Notes under the pieces: model-generated
What the model saw: only the letters and a program-made list of their open reading frames with translations
The model's database searches: none
Told to the model about the DNA's origin: nothing
Origin: Penium margaritaceum
Lineage: Eukaryota > Streptophyta > Zygnematophyceae > Desmidiales > Peniaceae
Direction: 5' to 3'
DNA: 23,778 nt
Assembly: GCA_023375785.1 (NCBI GenBank)
Contig: SZWC01019030.1
Location: 7,886-31,663, forward strand
Shown here: positions 7,646 through 19,300 of the stretch, piece after piece
Layout of the letters: each line of letters opens with the position of its first letter
Numbering within the stretch: position 1 is the first letter of the stretch
Position numbers and translations under genes: made by a program

Positions 7646-8723
7646 CTCTGGCCCAACTCTGGCCCAACTCTGGCCCAACTCTGGCCCAACTCTGGCCCAA
7701 CTCTGGCCCAACTCTGGCCCAACTCTGGCCCAACTCTGGCCCAACTCTGGCCCAACTCTGGCCCAACTCTGGCCCAACTCTGGCCCAACTCTGGCCCAAC
7801 TCTGGCCCAACTCTGGCCCAACTCTGGCCCAACTCTGGCCCAACTCTGGCCCAACTCTGGCCCAACTCTGGCCCAACTCTGGCCCAACTCTGGCCCAACT
7901 CTGGCCCAACTCTGGCCCAACTCTGGCCCAACTCTGGCCCAACTCTGGCCCAACTCTGGCCCAACTCTGGCCCAACTCTGGCCCAACTCTGGCCCAACTC
8001 TGGCCCAACTCTGGCCCAACTCTGGCCCAACTCTGGCCCAACTCTGGCCCAACTCTGGCCCAACTCTGGCCCAACTCTGGCCCAACTCTGGCCCAACTCT
8101 GGCCCAACTCTGGCCCAACTCTGGCCCAACTCTGGCCCAACTCTGGCCCAACTCTGGCCCAACTCTGGCCCAACTCTGGCCCAACTCTGGCCCAACTCTG
8201 GCCCAACTCTGGCCCAACTCTGGCCCAACTCTGGCCCAACTCTGGCCCAACTCTGGCCCAACTCTGGCCCAACTCTGGCCCAACTCTGGCCCAACTCTGG
8301 CCCAACTCTGGCCCAACTCTGGCCCAACTCTGGCCCAACTCTGGCCCAACTCTGGCCCAACTCTGGCCCAACTCTGGCCCAACTCTGGCCCAACTCTGGC
8401 CCAACTCTGGCCCAACTCTGGCCCAACTCTGGCCCAACTCTGGCCCAACTCTGGCCCAACTCTGGCCCAACTCTGGCCCAACTCTGGCCCAACTCTGGCC
8501 CAACTCTGGCCCAACTCTGGCCCAACTCTGGCCCAACTCTGGCCCAACTCTGGCCCAACTCTGGCCCAACTCTGGCCCAACTCTGGCCCAACTCTGGCCC
8601 AACTCTGGCCCAACTCTGGCCCAACTCTGGCCCAACTCTGGCCCAACTCTGGCCCAACTCTGGCCCAACTCTGGCCCAACTCTGGCCCAACTCTGGCCCA
8701 ACTCTGGCCCAACTCTGGCCCAA
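7646..8723. repeat. 98 identical copies of the TCTGGCCCAAC variant
   Basis: The A-to-C variant of the 11-mer (ggccc for ggcac) is repeated 98 times with no visible change (98 x 11 = 1078 bp). The first GG of the run is at 7650 and the last at 8717, exactly 97 periods apart. Elsewhere this variant is only sporadic (6770, 6902, 6945, 8788). Such uniformity beside highly diverged units means a very recent expansion or an assembly effect. Confidence 0.95.
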
Positions 8724-8743
8724 CTCTGGCACAACTCTGGCAC

Positions 8744-8776
8744 AACTGTGGCAGATATCCGAAATAACTCTGGCAC
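8744..8776. repeat. Right copy of the marker flanking the 98-copy run
   Basis: Same 20-bp marker as at 7561-7580, here at 8749-8768, followed by different 11-bp variants. The duplicated segment therefore extends mainly leftward and inward. Confidence 0.85.
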
Positions 8777-9881
8777 AAATCTGGCACAACTCTGGCCCAA
8801 CTCTGGCACAACTCTGGCACAACCCTGGCACAACTCTGGCACAACTCTGGCACAACTCTGGCACACCTCTGGCACAACTATGGCACAACTATGGAACAAT
8901 TATGGCACAACTCTGGCATAACTTTGGCAAAACTTTGGCACAACACTGGCACAAATCTGCCACGACTCTGCCACGACTCTGGCACAACTCTTGCACAACT
9001 CTGGCACAACTCTGGCAAAACTCTGGCACAACTCTGGCACAACTCTGGCACAACTCTGGCACGACTCTGGCACAACTTTGGCACAACCTTAGCACACCTC
9101 TGGCACAACTCTGGCACAACTCTGGCACCACTCTTGCATGACTCTGGCACAAATCTGGCACAATCATGGCACAACTGTGGTGCAACTCTGGTACAACTCT
9201 GGCACAACTCTGGCACAACTCTGGAAGTACGTGAAAACGCATGTAAGTTTGTGTAAGTGTGTGTAAGTGCGTGAAAGTGCATGTTTGTGCGTGAAAGCAT
9301 GTGTAAGTGCATGTAAGTACGTGTCACTTTGTGTTAGTAGGTGTAAGTACGTGTAAGTGCGTGTAAGTGCGTGTTAGTGCGTGTAACTGTGTTTAAGTGC
9401 GGTTTATGTGCTTGTAGTTACGTGTAGGTTTGTACAAGGGCGTTCAAGTGCATGGTAGTAGGTGTACGTACATATAAGTGCGTGTTAGTGCGTGTAAGTG
9501 CATGTAAGTTTGTGTAAGTGCGTGGAAGTGTGTGTAGGTGTGTGCAAGTGCGTGTAAGTGCGTGTAAGTGCGTGGGTGTGCATGTAGGTGTGTAAGTGCG
9601 TGTAAGTGTGTGTAAGTGTATGTACGTGCATGTAAGTGCGTGTGAGTACGTGTGAGTGCGTGTAAGTGCGTGTAGGTACCTGTTAGTAGGTGTAAGTGTG
9701 TGTAAGTGTGTGTAATAGCGTATAAGTGCGTGTAAGTGCGTGTAAGTTTGTGTAAGTACGTGTAAGTGCGTGAAAGTGTGTGTAAGTTTGTGTAAGTTTG
9801 TGTAAGTGTGTGGAAGTGCGTGTAAGTGCATATACGTGCATGTACGTACGTGTAAGTTTGTGTAAGTGCGTGTAAGTACGT

Positions 9882-12800
9882 GAAATGCGTGTATGTGTGT
9901 GTAAGCTCATTTAAGTGCATGTTAGTACATATACGTTTGTGTAAGTGCGTGTCAGTGTGTGTAAGTGCGATTTAAGTTTGTGTAAATGCGTGTAGGTACG
10001 TGGAAGTGCATGTAAGTTTGTTGTAGTACGTGTAGGTATGTGTAACTGCGTGTTAGTGTGTGTAAGTGCGTGTAAGTGCGTGTAAGTATGTATAAGTATG
10101 TGTAAGTGCTTGTAAGTGCGTCTAAGTACGTGGTAGTGCATGTAAGTACGTGTAAGTGCATGTAAGTGTGTGTAAGTGCGTGTAAGTACGTGTAAGTACG
10201 TGTGTAAGTACGTGTAAGTTTGTGTAAGTATGTGTAACTGCATGTAAGTACGAATAAGTGTGTGTAAATGCGTCTCAATGCGTATAAGTGCGTGTAAGTT
10301 CGTGTATTTGCGTGAAAGTGCGTGTAAGTGCATGTAAATGCGTATAAGTACGTGTAAGTAATGTAAGTGTGGATAAGTGTGTGTAAGTACGTGTAAGTGC
10401 AAATAGGTGCACATAGGTTCTTGTAAGTGTGTGTAAATGTGTGTAAGTGTGTGTAAGTGCATGTAAGTACGTGTAAGTGTATGTAAGTGCGTGTAGGAGC
10501 GTGTAGGTGCGTGTAAGTGTGTGTAAGTACATGTAAGTGCGTGAAAATGTGTGTAAGTATGTGTAAGTGCGTGTAAGTTCATGTAAGTGTGTGTAGGTGC
10601 GTGTAACTTTATGTAAGTGCGTGTAAGTTTGTGTACGTTCGTGCAAGTGAATGTAAGTGCGTGTAAGTGCGTGTAAGTGCATGTTAGTACGTGTAAGAGT
10701 GTATACATGTGTGAAAGTGCATATAAGTGCATGTAAGTGCGTTTAAGTATGTGTAAGTACGTGCAAGTGTGTGTAAGTGCGTGTAAGCGCGTGTAAGCTC
10801 GTTTAAGTGCGTGTAAGTGTGTGTACATTTGTGTAAGTGTGTGTAAGTGCATGTAAGTGCGTGTAAGTTTGTGTAAGTGCGGGTAAGTACGTGTAAGTGC
10901 GTGCAAGTGCGTGTAAGTGCGTGTAAGTTTGTATAACTGTGTGTATGTGCGTGTAAGTGTGTCTGTGTAAGTGTGTGTAAGTATGTGTAAATACATGTAA
11001 GTGTGTGTAAGTGCATGTAAGTATGTGTAAGTGTGCGTAAGTATGTGTAAGTGTGTTTAAGTACATGTAAGTGTGTGTAAGTGCGTGTAAGTGTATGTAA
11101 GTGTATGTAAGTGCGTGTAAGTGTGTGTAAGTGTGTGTAAGTGCATGTAAGTATGTGTAAGTGTGTGTAAGTACGTATAGGTACATGTAAGTGCATGTAG
11201 GTGCATGTATATTCGTGTAAATGCGTGGAAGTATGTGTAAGCACATGTAAGTGTGTGTACGTGCGTGTAAGTGCATATAAGTACGTGAAAGTGCGTGTAA
11301 GTGCGTGTAAGTATGTGTAAGTACATGTAAGTGCGTGTCACTTTGTGTACGTACGTGTAAGTGTGTGTAAGTGCGTGTAAGTGTGTATTAGTACGCTTAA
11401 GTGCGTGTAAGTGCGGTTTATGTGCGTTTAGTTACGTGTAAGTTTATACAAGGGCGTTCAAGTATGTGGAAGTGCGTGTAAGTCTGTATAAGTGCCTGTT
11501 AGTGTGTGTAAGTGCATGTAAGTTCGTGTAAGTGCATGTAAGTGCGTGTAAGAGCGTGTACGTGCCTATAAGTTCATGTAAGTGCATGTTAGTGCGTGTT
11601 AGTGTGTGTAAGTGTGTGTAAGTACGTCTAAGTGCATGTAAGCGCGTGTAAGTGTGTGTAAGTGCGTGTAGGTATGTGTATGTGTATGTAAGTGTGTGTA
11701 ACTGCGTGTAGATACGTGTAAGTGCCTCTAAGTGCATATAAGTACGTGTAAGGGTGTGTAAGTGCGTGTAAGTGCATGTAAGTGTGTGTAAGTGCATGCA
11801 AGTACATGTAAGTGCCGCAAGTGCAGGTAAGTGTGTTTAAGTTTATGTAAGTGTATGTAAGTGTGTGTAAGTGTGTCTAAGTGCGTGTAAGTGTTTGTAA
11901 GTGTGTGTAAGTACGTATAAGCATGTGTAAGTATGTGTAAAAGCGTGTAGGTATGTGTAATTGTGTGTAGGTGCGTGTACATTCGTGTAAATGCGTGGAA
12001 GTATGTGTAAGCGCATGTAAGTGCCTGTAAGTGCGTGTAAGTGCGCGTTAGTGTGTGTAAGTGCGTTTAAGTGCATGTAAGTGTGTGTAAGTGTGTGTAA
12101 GTACGTGTAAGTGCATGAGAGTGCGTGGAAGTGCGTGTAAGTATGTTTAAGTGTATGTAAGTACGTGTAAGTCTGTGTAAGTGCGTGTAAGTGCGTGTAA
12201 GTGCGAGTAAGTGTGTGTAAGTACTTGTAAGTGTAGTTTATGTGTGTATAGTTACGTGTGAGTTTGTACAAGGTCGTTCAAGTGCGTGGAAGTGTGTGTA
12301 AGTACGTACAAGTGTTTGTTCAATGTGTAAGTGCATGTAAGTTTGTGAAAGTGCGTGTAAGTATGTGTAAGTGCGTGTAAGTGCGCGTAGGTGCATGTAA
12401 GTTCGTGTTAGTGTGTGTTTGTGTGTGTAAGTGTGTGTAAGTGGGTCTAAGTGCGTGTAAGTGTGTGTAAGTGCGTGTAAGTGCCGGTAGGTATGTGTAA
12501 GTGCGTGTAAGTGAGTGTAAGTGCGTGTAAGTGCGTATAAGTGCATGTAAGTGCGTGGAAGTGCATGTATGTGCGTGTAAGTGCGTGCAAGTGCGTGTAG
12601 GTATGTGTAAGTTCGTGTATATTTGTGTAAGTGTGTGTAAGTGCATGTAAGTACGTGGAAGTACGTTTAAGTGCGTGTACATGCGTGAAAGTTTGTGTAA
12701 GTGTGTGAAATGCGTGTACGTGTGTGTAAGTTCGTTTAAGTGCTTGTAAGTGCATGTAAGTGCATGTAAGTGCATGTAAGTGTGTGGAAGTGCGTGTAAG

Positions 12801-15360
12801 TGCGGTTTAAGTTCGTGTAAGTGCGTGTAAGTGCGTGGAAGTGCATGTAAATTTGTTTAAGTGCGTGTAAGTATGTGTAAAAGCGTGTTAGTATGTGTAA
12901 GTGCGTGTAAGTGCGTGTAAGTACGTGTAAGTGCTTGTAAGTGTGTGTAAGTGTATGTTAGTGCATGTAAGTGCATGTAAGTGCATATAAGTGCGTGTAA
13001 GTGTGTATAAGTACATGTAAGTGTGTGTAAGTGCGTGTAAATGCGTGTAAGTATGTGTACCTGCATGAAACTTCAGTTGAAATGCGTGTATGTGCGTGTA
13101 AGTTCTTGTAAGTGCGTGTACGTGCATATACGTGCGTGCAGGTGTGTGTAAGTGCGTGTAGGTGCGTGTAGGTATGGATAAGTGCGTGCAAGTGCGTGTA
13201 AGTACGTGTAAGTGCGTGTAAGTTCATTTTTAGTGTGTGTAAGTGTGTGTAAGTTCATGTAAGTTTGTGTAAGAGCATGTAAGTGTGTATCAGTGCGTGT
13301 AAGTACGTGTAAGGGTGTTATAGTGTGTGTTTGTGTGTGTAAGTATGTGTAAGTGCGTGTAAGTGTATGTAAGTGTGTGTAAGTGTGTGTAAGTATACGT
13401 AAGTGTGTGTTAGTGCATGTAAGTGCGTGTAGGTGCGTGTAAGTGTGTGTAAGTGTGTGTAAGTACGTGTAAGTACATGTAAGTACGTGTAAGTACAAGT
13501 ATGTGCGTGTAAGTACGTGTAAGTACATGTAAGCACGTGTAAGTACAAGTAAGTGCGTGTAAGTGTGTGTACGTGGGTGTAAGTGTTTGCAAGTGCAAAT
13601 AAGTACGTGTAAGTATGTTGAAGTGTCTGTCAGTACGTGTACGTGTGTGTGAGTGTGTGTAAGTGCATGTAAGTGTATATAAGTACGTGTGAGTGCGTGT
13701 AAGTGCATATCTAAGTTCGTGTAAGTTCGTGTAAGTGCATGTAAGTGCATCTCAGTGTGTGTAAGTGCGTGTCAATGCGTGTAAGTGCGTGTAAGTTTGT
13801 GTGATTACGTGAAAGTGTTTCTAAGTACGTGTAAGTGTGTGTAAGTGCATGTAAGTAGTGTAAGTACGGGTAAGTGCGTGTAAGTGTATGTAAGTGCGTG
13901 TAAGTGTGTGTACTTTTGTGTAGGTTTGTGTGAGTATGTGTACGTGTGTTTAAGTATGTGTAAGTGTGTGTAAGTGTGTGTAAGTGTGTGTAAGTGCGTG
14001 TAGGAGCGTGTAGGTATGTGTAAGTGCGTGTTAGTATGTGTAAGTGCGTGTAAGTGCGTGTAAGTGCATGTAAGTTCATGTAAGTGCATATAAGTGCATG
14101 TAAGTTTGTGTAAGTGCGTGTATGTATGTGTAAGTTTGTGTAAGTGTGTGTAAGTGCGTGTAAGTGCGTGTAAGTGTGGTTAACTACATGTAAGTGTGTA
14201 TACGAGTGTGAAAGTGCGTGTAAGTACATGTAAGTGCGTATAAGTGCGTGTAAGTATGTGTAAGTGTGTGTACGTTCGCGTAAGTACATGGAAGTACCTG
14301 TACGTTCGTGTAAGTGCGTGTAAGTACTTATAAGTGCGTGTAAGTACGAGTTAGTTCGTGTAAGTGCAGATAAGTGCGTGTAGGGCATGCAAGTACATAT
14401 AAGTGCGTGTAATTTCGTGTCAGTGTGTGTATTTGCTTGTAAGTGTATCTGTGTAAGTGCGTGTAAGTGTGTGTTAGTGCGTGTAAGTATGTGTAAGTTC
14501 ATGTAAGTACGTGTAAGTATGTGTTAGTACGTGTAAGTGCATGTTTGTGCGTATAATTGTATGTAAGTGTGTGTAAGTGTGCGTAAGTATGTATAAGTAC
14601 ATTTAAGTGCATGCAAGTGTGTGTACGTGCGTGTAAGTGCATGTAAGTGCGTGTAAGTGTGTGTAATGTGTGTAACTGTGTGTAAGTATGTGTAATTATG
14701 TGTAAGTGCGTGTAAGTGCGTGTAGGTACGTGTAAGTGCGTGTAGGTGCGTGTAACTTTGCGTAAATGCGTGGAAGTACGTGTAAGCACAGGTTAGTACA
14801 TGAAAGTACGTGTAAGTGCGTGTAAGTACGTGAAAGTGCGTGTAAATGCGTGTAAGTATGTGTAAGTGCGTGCAAGTGCGTGTAGCTTTGTGTAAGGGCG
14901 TGTAAGTGCATGTAAGTTAGTGTTAGTGCGTGTTAGTGTGTGTAAGTGTGTGTAAGTGCCTCTAAGTATGTGTAAGTGCGTGTAAGTACGTGTAAGTACG
15001 TGTAAGAGTGTGTAAGTGTGTGTAAGTGCATCTATGTGCGTGTACGTACGTGAAAGTACGTGTAAGTACATGTAAGTGCATGTAAGTGCGTGTAAGTGCG
15101 TGTAAGCACGTGTAAGTGCATGTAAGTGCGTGTAAGAACATGTAAGTATGTGTAAGTTTGTGAAAATTTGTGTGTGTGTAAGTATGTGTAAGTGCATGTA
15201 AGTGCGTGTAAGTGCGTGTCCGTGTGTGTAAGTTTGTCTACGTGCGTATAAGTGTGTGAAATACGTAGACATGCATGTACATTTTTGTAAGTGCATAGAA
15301 GTGCATGTAAGTGCGTGTAAGTACGTGTAAGTGCATGTAAGTGTGGTTTAAGTTTTTCTA
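9882..15360. repeat. Kilobase-scale higher-order repeat in the 10-bp array
   Basis: An irregular marker pair recurs three times in order: a short unit starting gaaat (9882, 12707, 15258), then a ggtttaag or gatttaag unit (9969, 12804, 15345), with internal distances of 87, 97 and 87 bp. Successive copies are 2825 and 2551 bp apart. This suggests that blocks of about 2.5-2.8 kb were duplicated, then diverged and gained or lost whole 10-bp units. Block limits are not determined. Confidence 0.5.
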
Positions 15361-16119
15361 AGTGCGTGTAAGTACGTGGAAGTATGTGTAAGTTTGTGTA
15401 AGTGCATGTACGAATGTGTAAGTGCGTGTCAGTGTATGTAAGTACGTGTAAGTGCGTGTAAGTGTGTGTAAGCGTGTATAAGTTCTTGTAAGTGCGTGTA
15501 AGTGTGTGTTCGTGCATGTAAGTGCGTGTATGTGCGTGTAAGTGTGTGTAAGTTTATGTAAGTGTGTGTAAGAGCATGTAAGTGCGTGGAAGTGCATGTT
15601 AGTACATGTAAGTACGTGGAAGTGTGTGTAAGTACGTGTAAGTATGTGTTAGTGCGTGTAAGTGCGTGTAAGTGTGTGTAAGTGCGTGTAAGTCCGTATA
15701 AGTACGTGTAAGTGCGTGTAAGTGTGTGTAAGTGTGTGGAAGTATGTGTAAGTAGGTGTAAGTGCGTGTAAGTGTGTGTAAGTGCGTATAAGTATGTATG
15801 AGTACGTGTAAGTGCGTGTAAGTGTATGTAAGTGTGTATAAGTGTGTATAAGTGCGTGTAAGTGTGTGTAAGTGGGTGTAAGTGAGTATAAGTACGTATA
15901 AATGCGGGTAAGTGCGTGTAAGTACGTGTAAGTGCGTGTGAGTGTGTGTAATTTTGAAGTACATGCGTATAAGTGCGTGTACATTTGTGTAAGTGTGTAC
16001 AAGTGCGTGTAAGTGCATGTAAGTACGTGTAAGTGGTGTAAGTATGTGTAAGTGAGTGTTAGTGCGTGTCAGTGTGTGTAACTGTGTGTAAGTGCGTGTA
16101 AGTGCATGAAAGTACATGT

Positions 16120-16390
16120 AAGTGCGTGGAAGTATGTGTAAGTGCGTGTAAGTGTGTGGAAGTGCGTGTAAGTGTGTGTAAGTCGTGTAAGTTGTGTAAG
16201 TGCGTGTGAGTGTGTGTAAGTACGTGTAAGTGCGTGTAAGTGCGTGGAAGTACGTGTAAGTGCGTGGAAGTATGTGTAAGTGCGTGTAAGTGTGTGGAAG
16301 TGCGTGTAAGTGCGTGTAAGTCGTGTAAGTCGTGTAAGTACGTGTGAGTGCGTCTAAGTATGTGTGAGTGCATGTAAGTCGTGTAAGTGC
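16120..16390. repeat. 138-bp tandem duplication marked by phase slips
   Basis: The shortened units in agtcgtgtaa occur at 16181 and again at 16319, 138 bp apart. On the minus strand a 46-residue peptide period repeats twice across here. Each copy carries two consecutive 9-bp units, so the period is 10n minus 2. Outer limits are approximate. Confidence 0.7.
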
Positions 16391-19300
16391 GTGTGAGTGT
16401 GTGTAAGTACATGTAATTGCGTGTAAGTGCATAAAAGTGTGTATAAGTGTATGGAAGTATGTGTACGTGCGTGTAAGTGTGTGTAGGTATGTGTAAGTGC
16501 ATGTAAGTGCGTGTAAGTGCGTGTAAGTACGTGTAAGTGTGTGTAGGTACGTGTAGGTGTGTGAAAGTTTGTGTAAGTATGTATAAGTGCGTGTAAGTGC
16601 ATGTAAGTGCGTATAAGTACGTGTAAGCATGTGTAAGTGTGTGTAAGTACGTGTAAGTACGTGTAAGTGCGTGTAAGTGCACCTAAGTACGTGTACGTGC
16701 GTGTAAGTGTGTTTAAAGTGCGTGTCAGTGTGTGTAAGTGCATGTAAGTTTGTGTAAGTGTGTATAAGTGCGTATAAGTGCGTGTGAGTGTGTGTAAATG
16801 TGTGTTAGTGCGTGTGAGTGTGTGTAAGTGCATGTAAGTACGTGTAAGTGTGTTTAAGTGTGTAGAAGTGTGTGTAAGTATGTGTAAGTGTGTGTAAGTG
16901 CATGTAGGTATGTGTAAGTGTGTGTAGGTGCGTGTAGGTGCGCGTACGTACATGCAATTACGTGTAAGTATGTGTAAGTGCGTGTAAGTTCAGTTTAAGT
17001 GCATGTAAGTGCGTGTAAGTTCGTGTAAATTCGTGCAAGTGCATGTAAGTGCGTCTATGTACGTGTAAGTGCATGTAAATGTGTGTTGGTACGTGTTAGT
17101 GTGTGTATGTGTTAGTAGGTGCAAGTATGTGCGTATAAGTACTTATATGTGCATGTAAGCACGTGTAAGTGCGTGTAAGTACGTGTAAGTGTGTGTAATT
17201 GGGTGTAATTATTTGCAAGCACAAGTAAGTGCGTGTAAGTACATGTAAGTGTGTGTAAGTACGTGTAAGTGCGTGTAAGTATGTGTAAATGTGTGTGAGT
17301 GTTTGTAAGTACGTGTAAGTACATGTAAGTATGTGTGAAATTGTGTAAGTGTGTGTAAGTGCATGTAAGTGCGTGTAAGTGTGTGTAAGTGCGTGTCAGT
17401 GCGTATAAGTGCGTGTAAGTTTGTGTAATTCTGTGAAAGTCTGTGTAAGTGCGTGTAAGTGAGTGTAAGTGCGTGTAAGTAGTGTAAGTGCCTATAAGTT
17501 CGTGTAAGCGTGTGTAAGTCTGTGTAAGTCCGTGTCGGTGGGTGAAAGTTTGTGTAAGCGTGTGTAAGTACGTGTACGTGCACGTGAGTGCGTGTAAGTA
17601 CGTGTAAGTGCATGTAAGTGCGTGTAAGTACAAGTAAGTACGTGTAAGTGCATGTAAGTGCGCGTAAGTACGTGTAAGTACGTGTAAGTGTGTTTAAAGT
17701 GCGTGTAAGTGGGTGTAAGTATGTGTAAGTGCGTGTAAGTTTGTGTAAGTGTGTATAAGTGCATGTAAGTTATTCTAGGTGCGTGTAAGTGCGTGTAAGT
17801 ACGTCCAAGTACGTGTTAGTGTGGGTAAGTACAAATACGTGTGTGAAAGTGTGTGTAAGCGCATGTAAGTTCGTGTAAGTGCGTGTAAGTGTGTGTACAT
17901 TCGTGTAAGTGTATGTAGGTGTGTGTAAGTGCATGTAAGTGTGTGTAAGTATGTGTAAGTTTGTGTAAGTGTATGTATGTGCGTATAAGTACATCCGTGT
18001 AAGTACGTGTCAGTGTGTGTTAGTACGTGTAAGTTTTTATAAGTGTGTGTAAGTGCGTGTAAGTGTGTGTACGTGTGTGTAAGTGCATGAAATTTTGTGT
18101 AAGTGCATGTAAGTACGTGTTAGTGCGTGTAAGTGTGTGTAAGTACGTTTAAGTGCATGTAAGTATGTGTAAGTATGTGTAAGTATGTGTAAGTGCGTGT
18201 AAGTGCGTGTAAGTTTGTGTACGTGTGTGTGAGCACGTGTAAGTGTGTATGAGTATGTGTAAGTACGTGTAAGTGCGTGTAAGTACGTGTAAGTGCGTGT
18301 CAATGCGTGTAAGTACGTGTAAGTGCGTGTAAGTTTGTGTAAGTATGTGTAAGTGCACGTAAGTGTGTTTAAGTGTGTGTGTAAGTGCTTGTAAGTATGT
18401 GTAAGTGCGTGTGAGTACGTGTAAGTACGTGAAGGTACATGTAAGTGCGTGTAGGTGCGTGTGAACTTGTTTAAATGTGTAGAAGTATGTGTAAGCGCGA
18501 ATAAGTACGTGTAAGTTGGTGTAAGTGTGTGTAAGTGCGTGCAAGTATGTGTAAGTGCATGTCAGTGTGTGTAAGTTTGTGTAAGTGCGTGTCAGTGTGT
18601 GTAAACGTGTGTAAGTACGTGAACGTGTGTGTAAGGGCGTTTAATTATGTGTAAGTGCATGTACGTGCTTGTAAGTTGGTCTAAGTGCGTATAAGTGTGT
18701 GTATGTGCGTGTAAGTTTGCGTTAGTGTGTGTAAGTGCGTGTAACTGCGTGTAAGTGCGGTTTATCTGCGTGTAGTTTTGTGTAAGTACGTGTAAGTGCG
18801 TTCAAGTATGTGGAAGTACATGTAAGTGAGTATAATTGCGTGTAAGTACGTGTAAGTGCGTGTAAGTGTGTGTAAGTGTGTGTAAGTGCTTGTAAGTACG
18901 TGTAACTGTGTGTGAGTGCATGTAGGTGCGTGTAAGTGCGGGTAAGTGCGTGTTAGTGCATGTAAGTGTGTGTAAGAAAGTGTAAGTGCGTGTAAGTGTG
19001 TGTAAGTGCGTGTGAGTGCGTGTAAGTTCATGCAAGTACGAGCAAGTGCGTGTAAGTGCGTCGAAGTGTGTGTAAGTGCATATAAACGCGTGTAAGTGCA
19101 ATTCATGTAAGCATGTGTAAGTACGTATGAGTGTGTATAAGTGCGTGTAAGTCTGTGTAAGTGCGTGTAAGTGCGTGTAAGTACGTGTAAGTACGTGTAC
19201 GTTTGTGTAAGTGCGTGTAAGTGTGTGTAAGTGCGTATAAGTGCGTGTAAGCGTGTGTAAGTACGTATAAGTGTGTGTAAGTGTGTGTAAGTACGTGTAA

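Larger units (their letters stand above)
6461..9224. repeat. 11-bp tandem repeat array, right part
   Basis: Continuation of the satellite split by the Copia insertion: diverged TCTGGCACAAC units, then a long run of a homogeneous TCTGGCCCAAC variant, then diverged units again up to 9224, where a 10-bp array starts without a spacer. No gene is supported. Open frames of up to 640 codons on the plus strand and about 500 on the minus strand arise because the unit is stop-free in all six frames. Confidence 0.95.

Noticed and set aside
6999-8921. Open frame of 640 codons and overlapping frames in all six readings of the 11-bp array
   Set aside because: The 11-bp unit contains no stop in any frame on either strand, so long frames are automatic. 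The peptide is a pure 11-residue repeat with no start context, domain or codon bias.
9911-10996. Minus-strand frames of up to 361 codons rich in Thr, His, Tyr and Leu in the 10-bp array
   Set aside because: They are translations of the decamer satellite, whose minus strand lacks stops. Neighbouring frames give the same decapeptide in other phases, which is not how a gene behaves.
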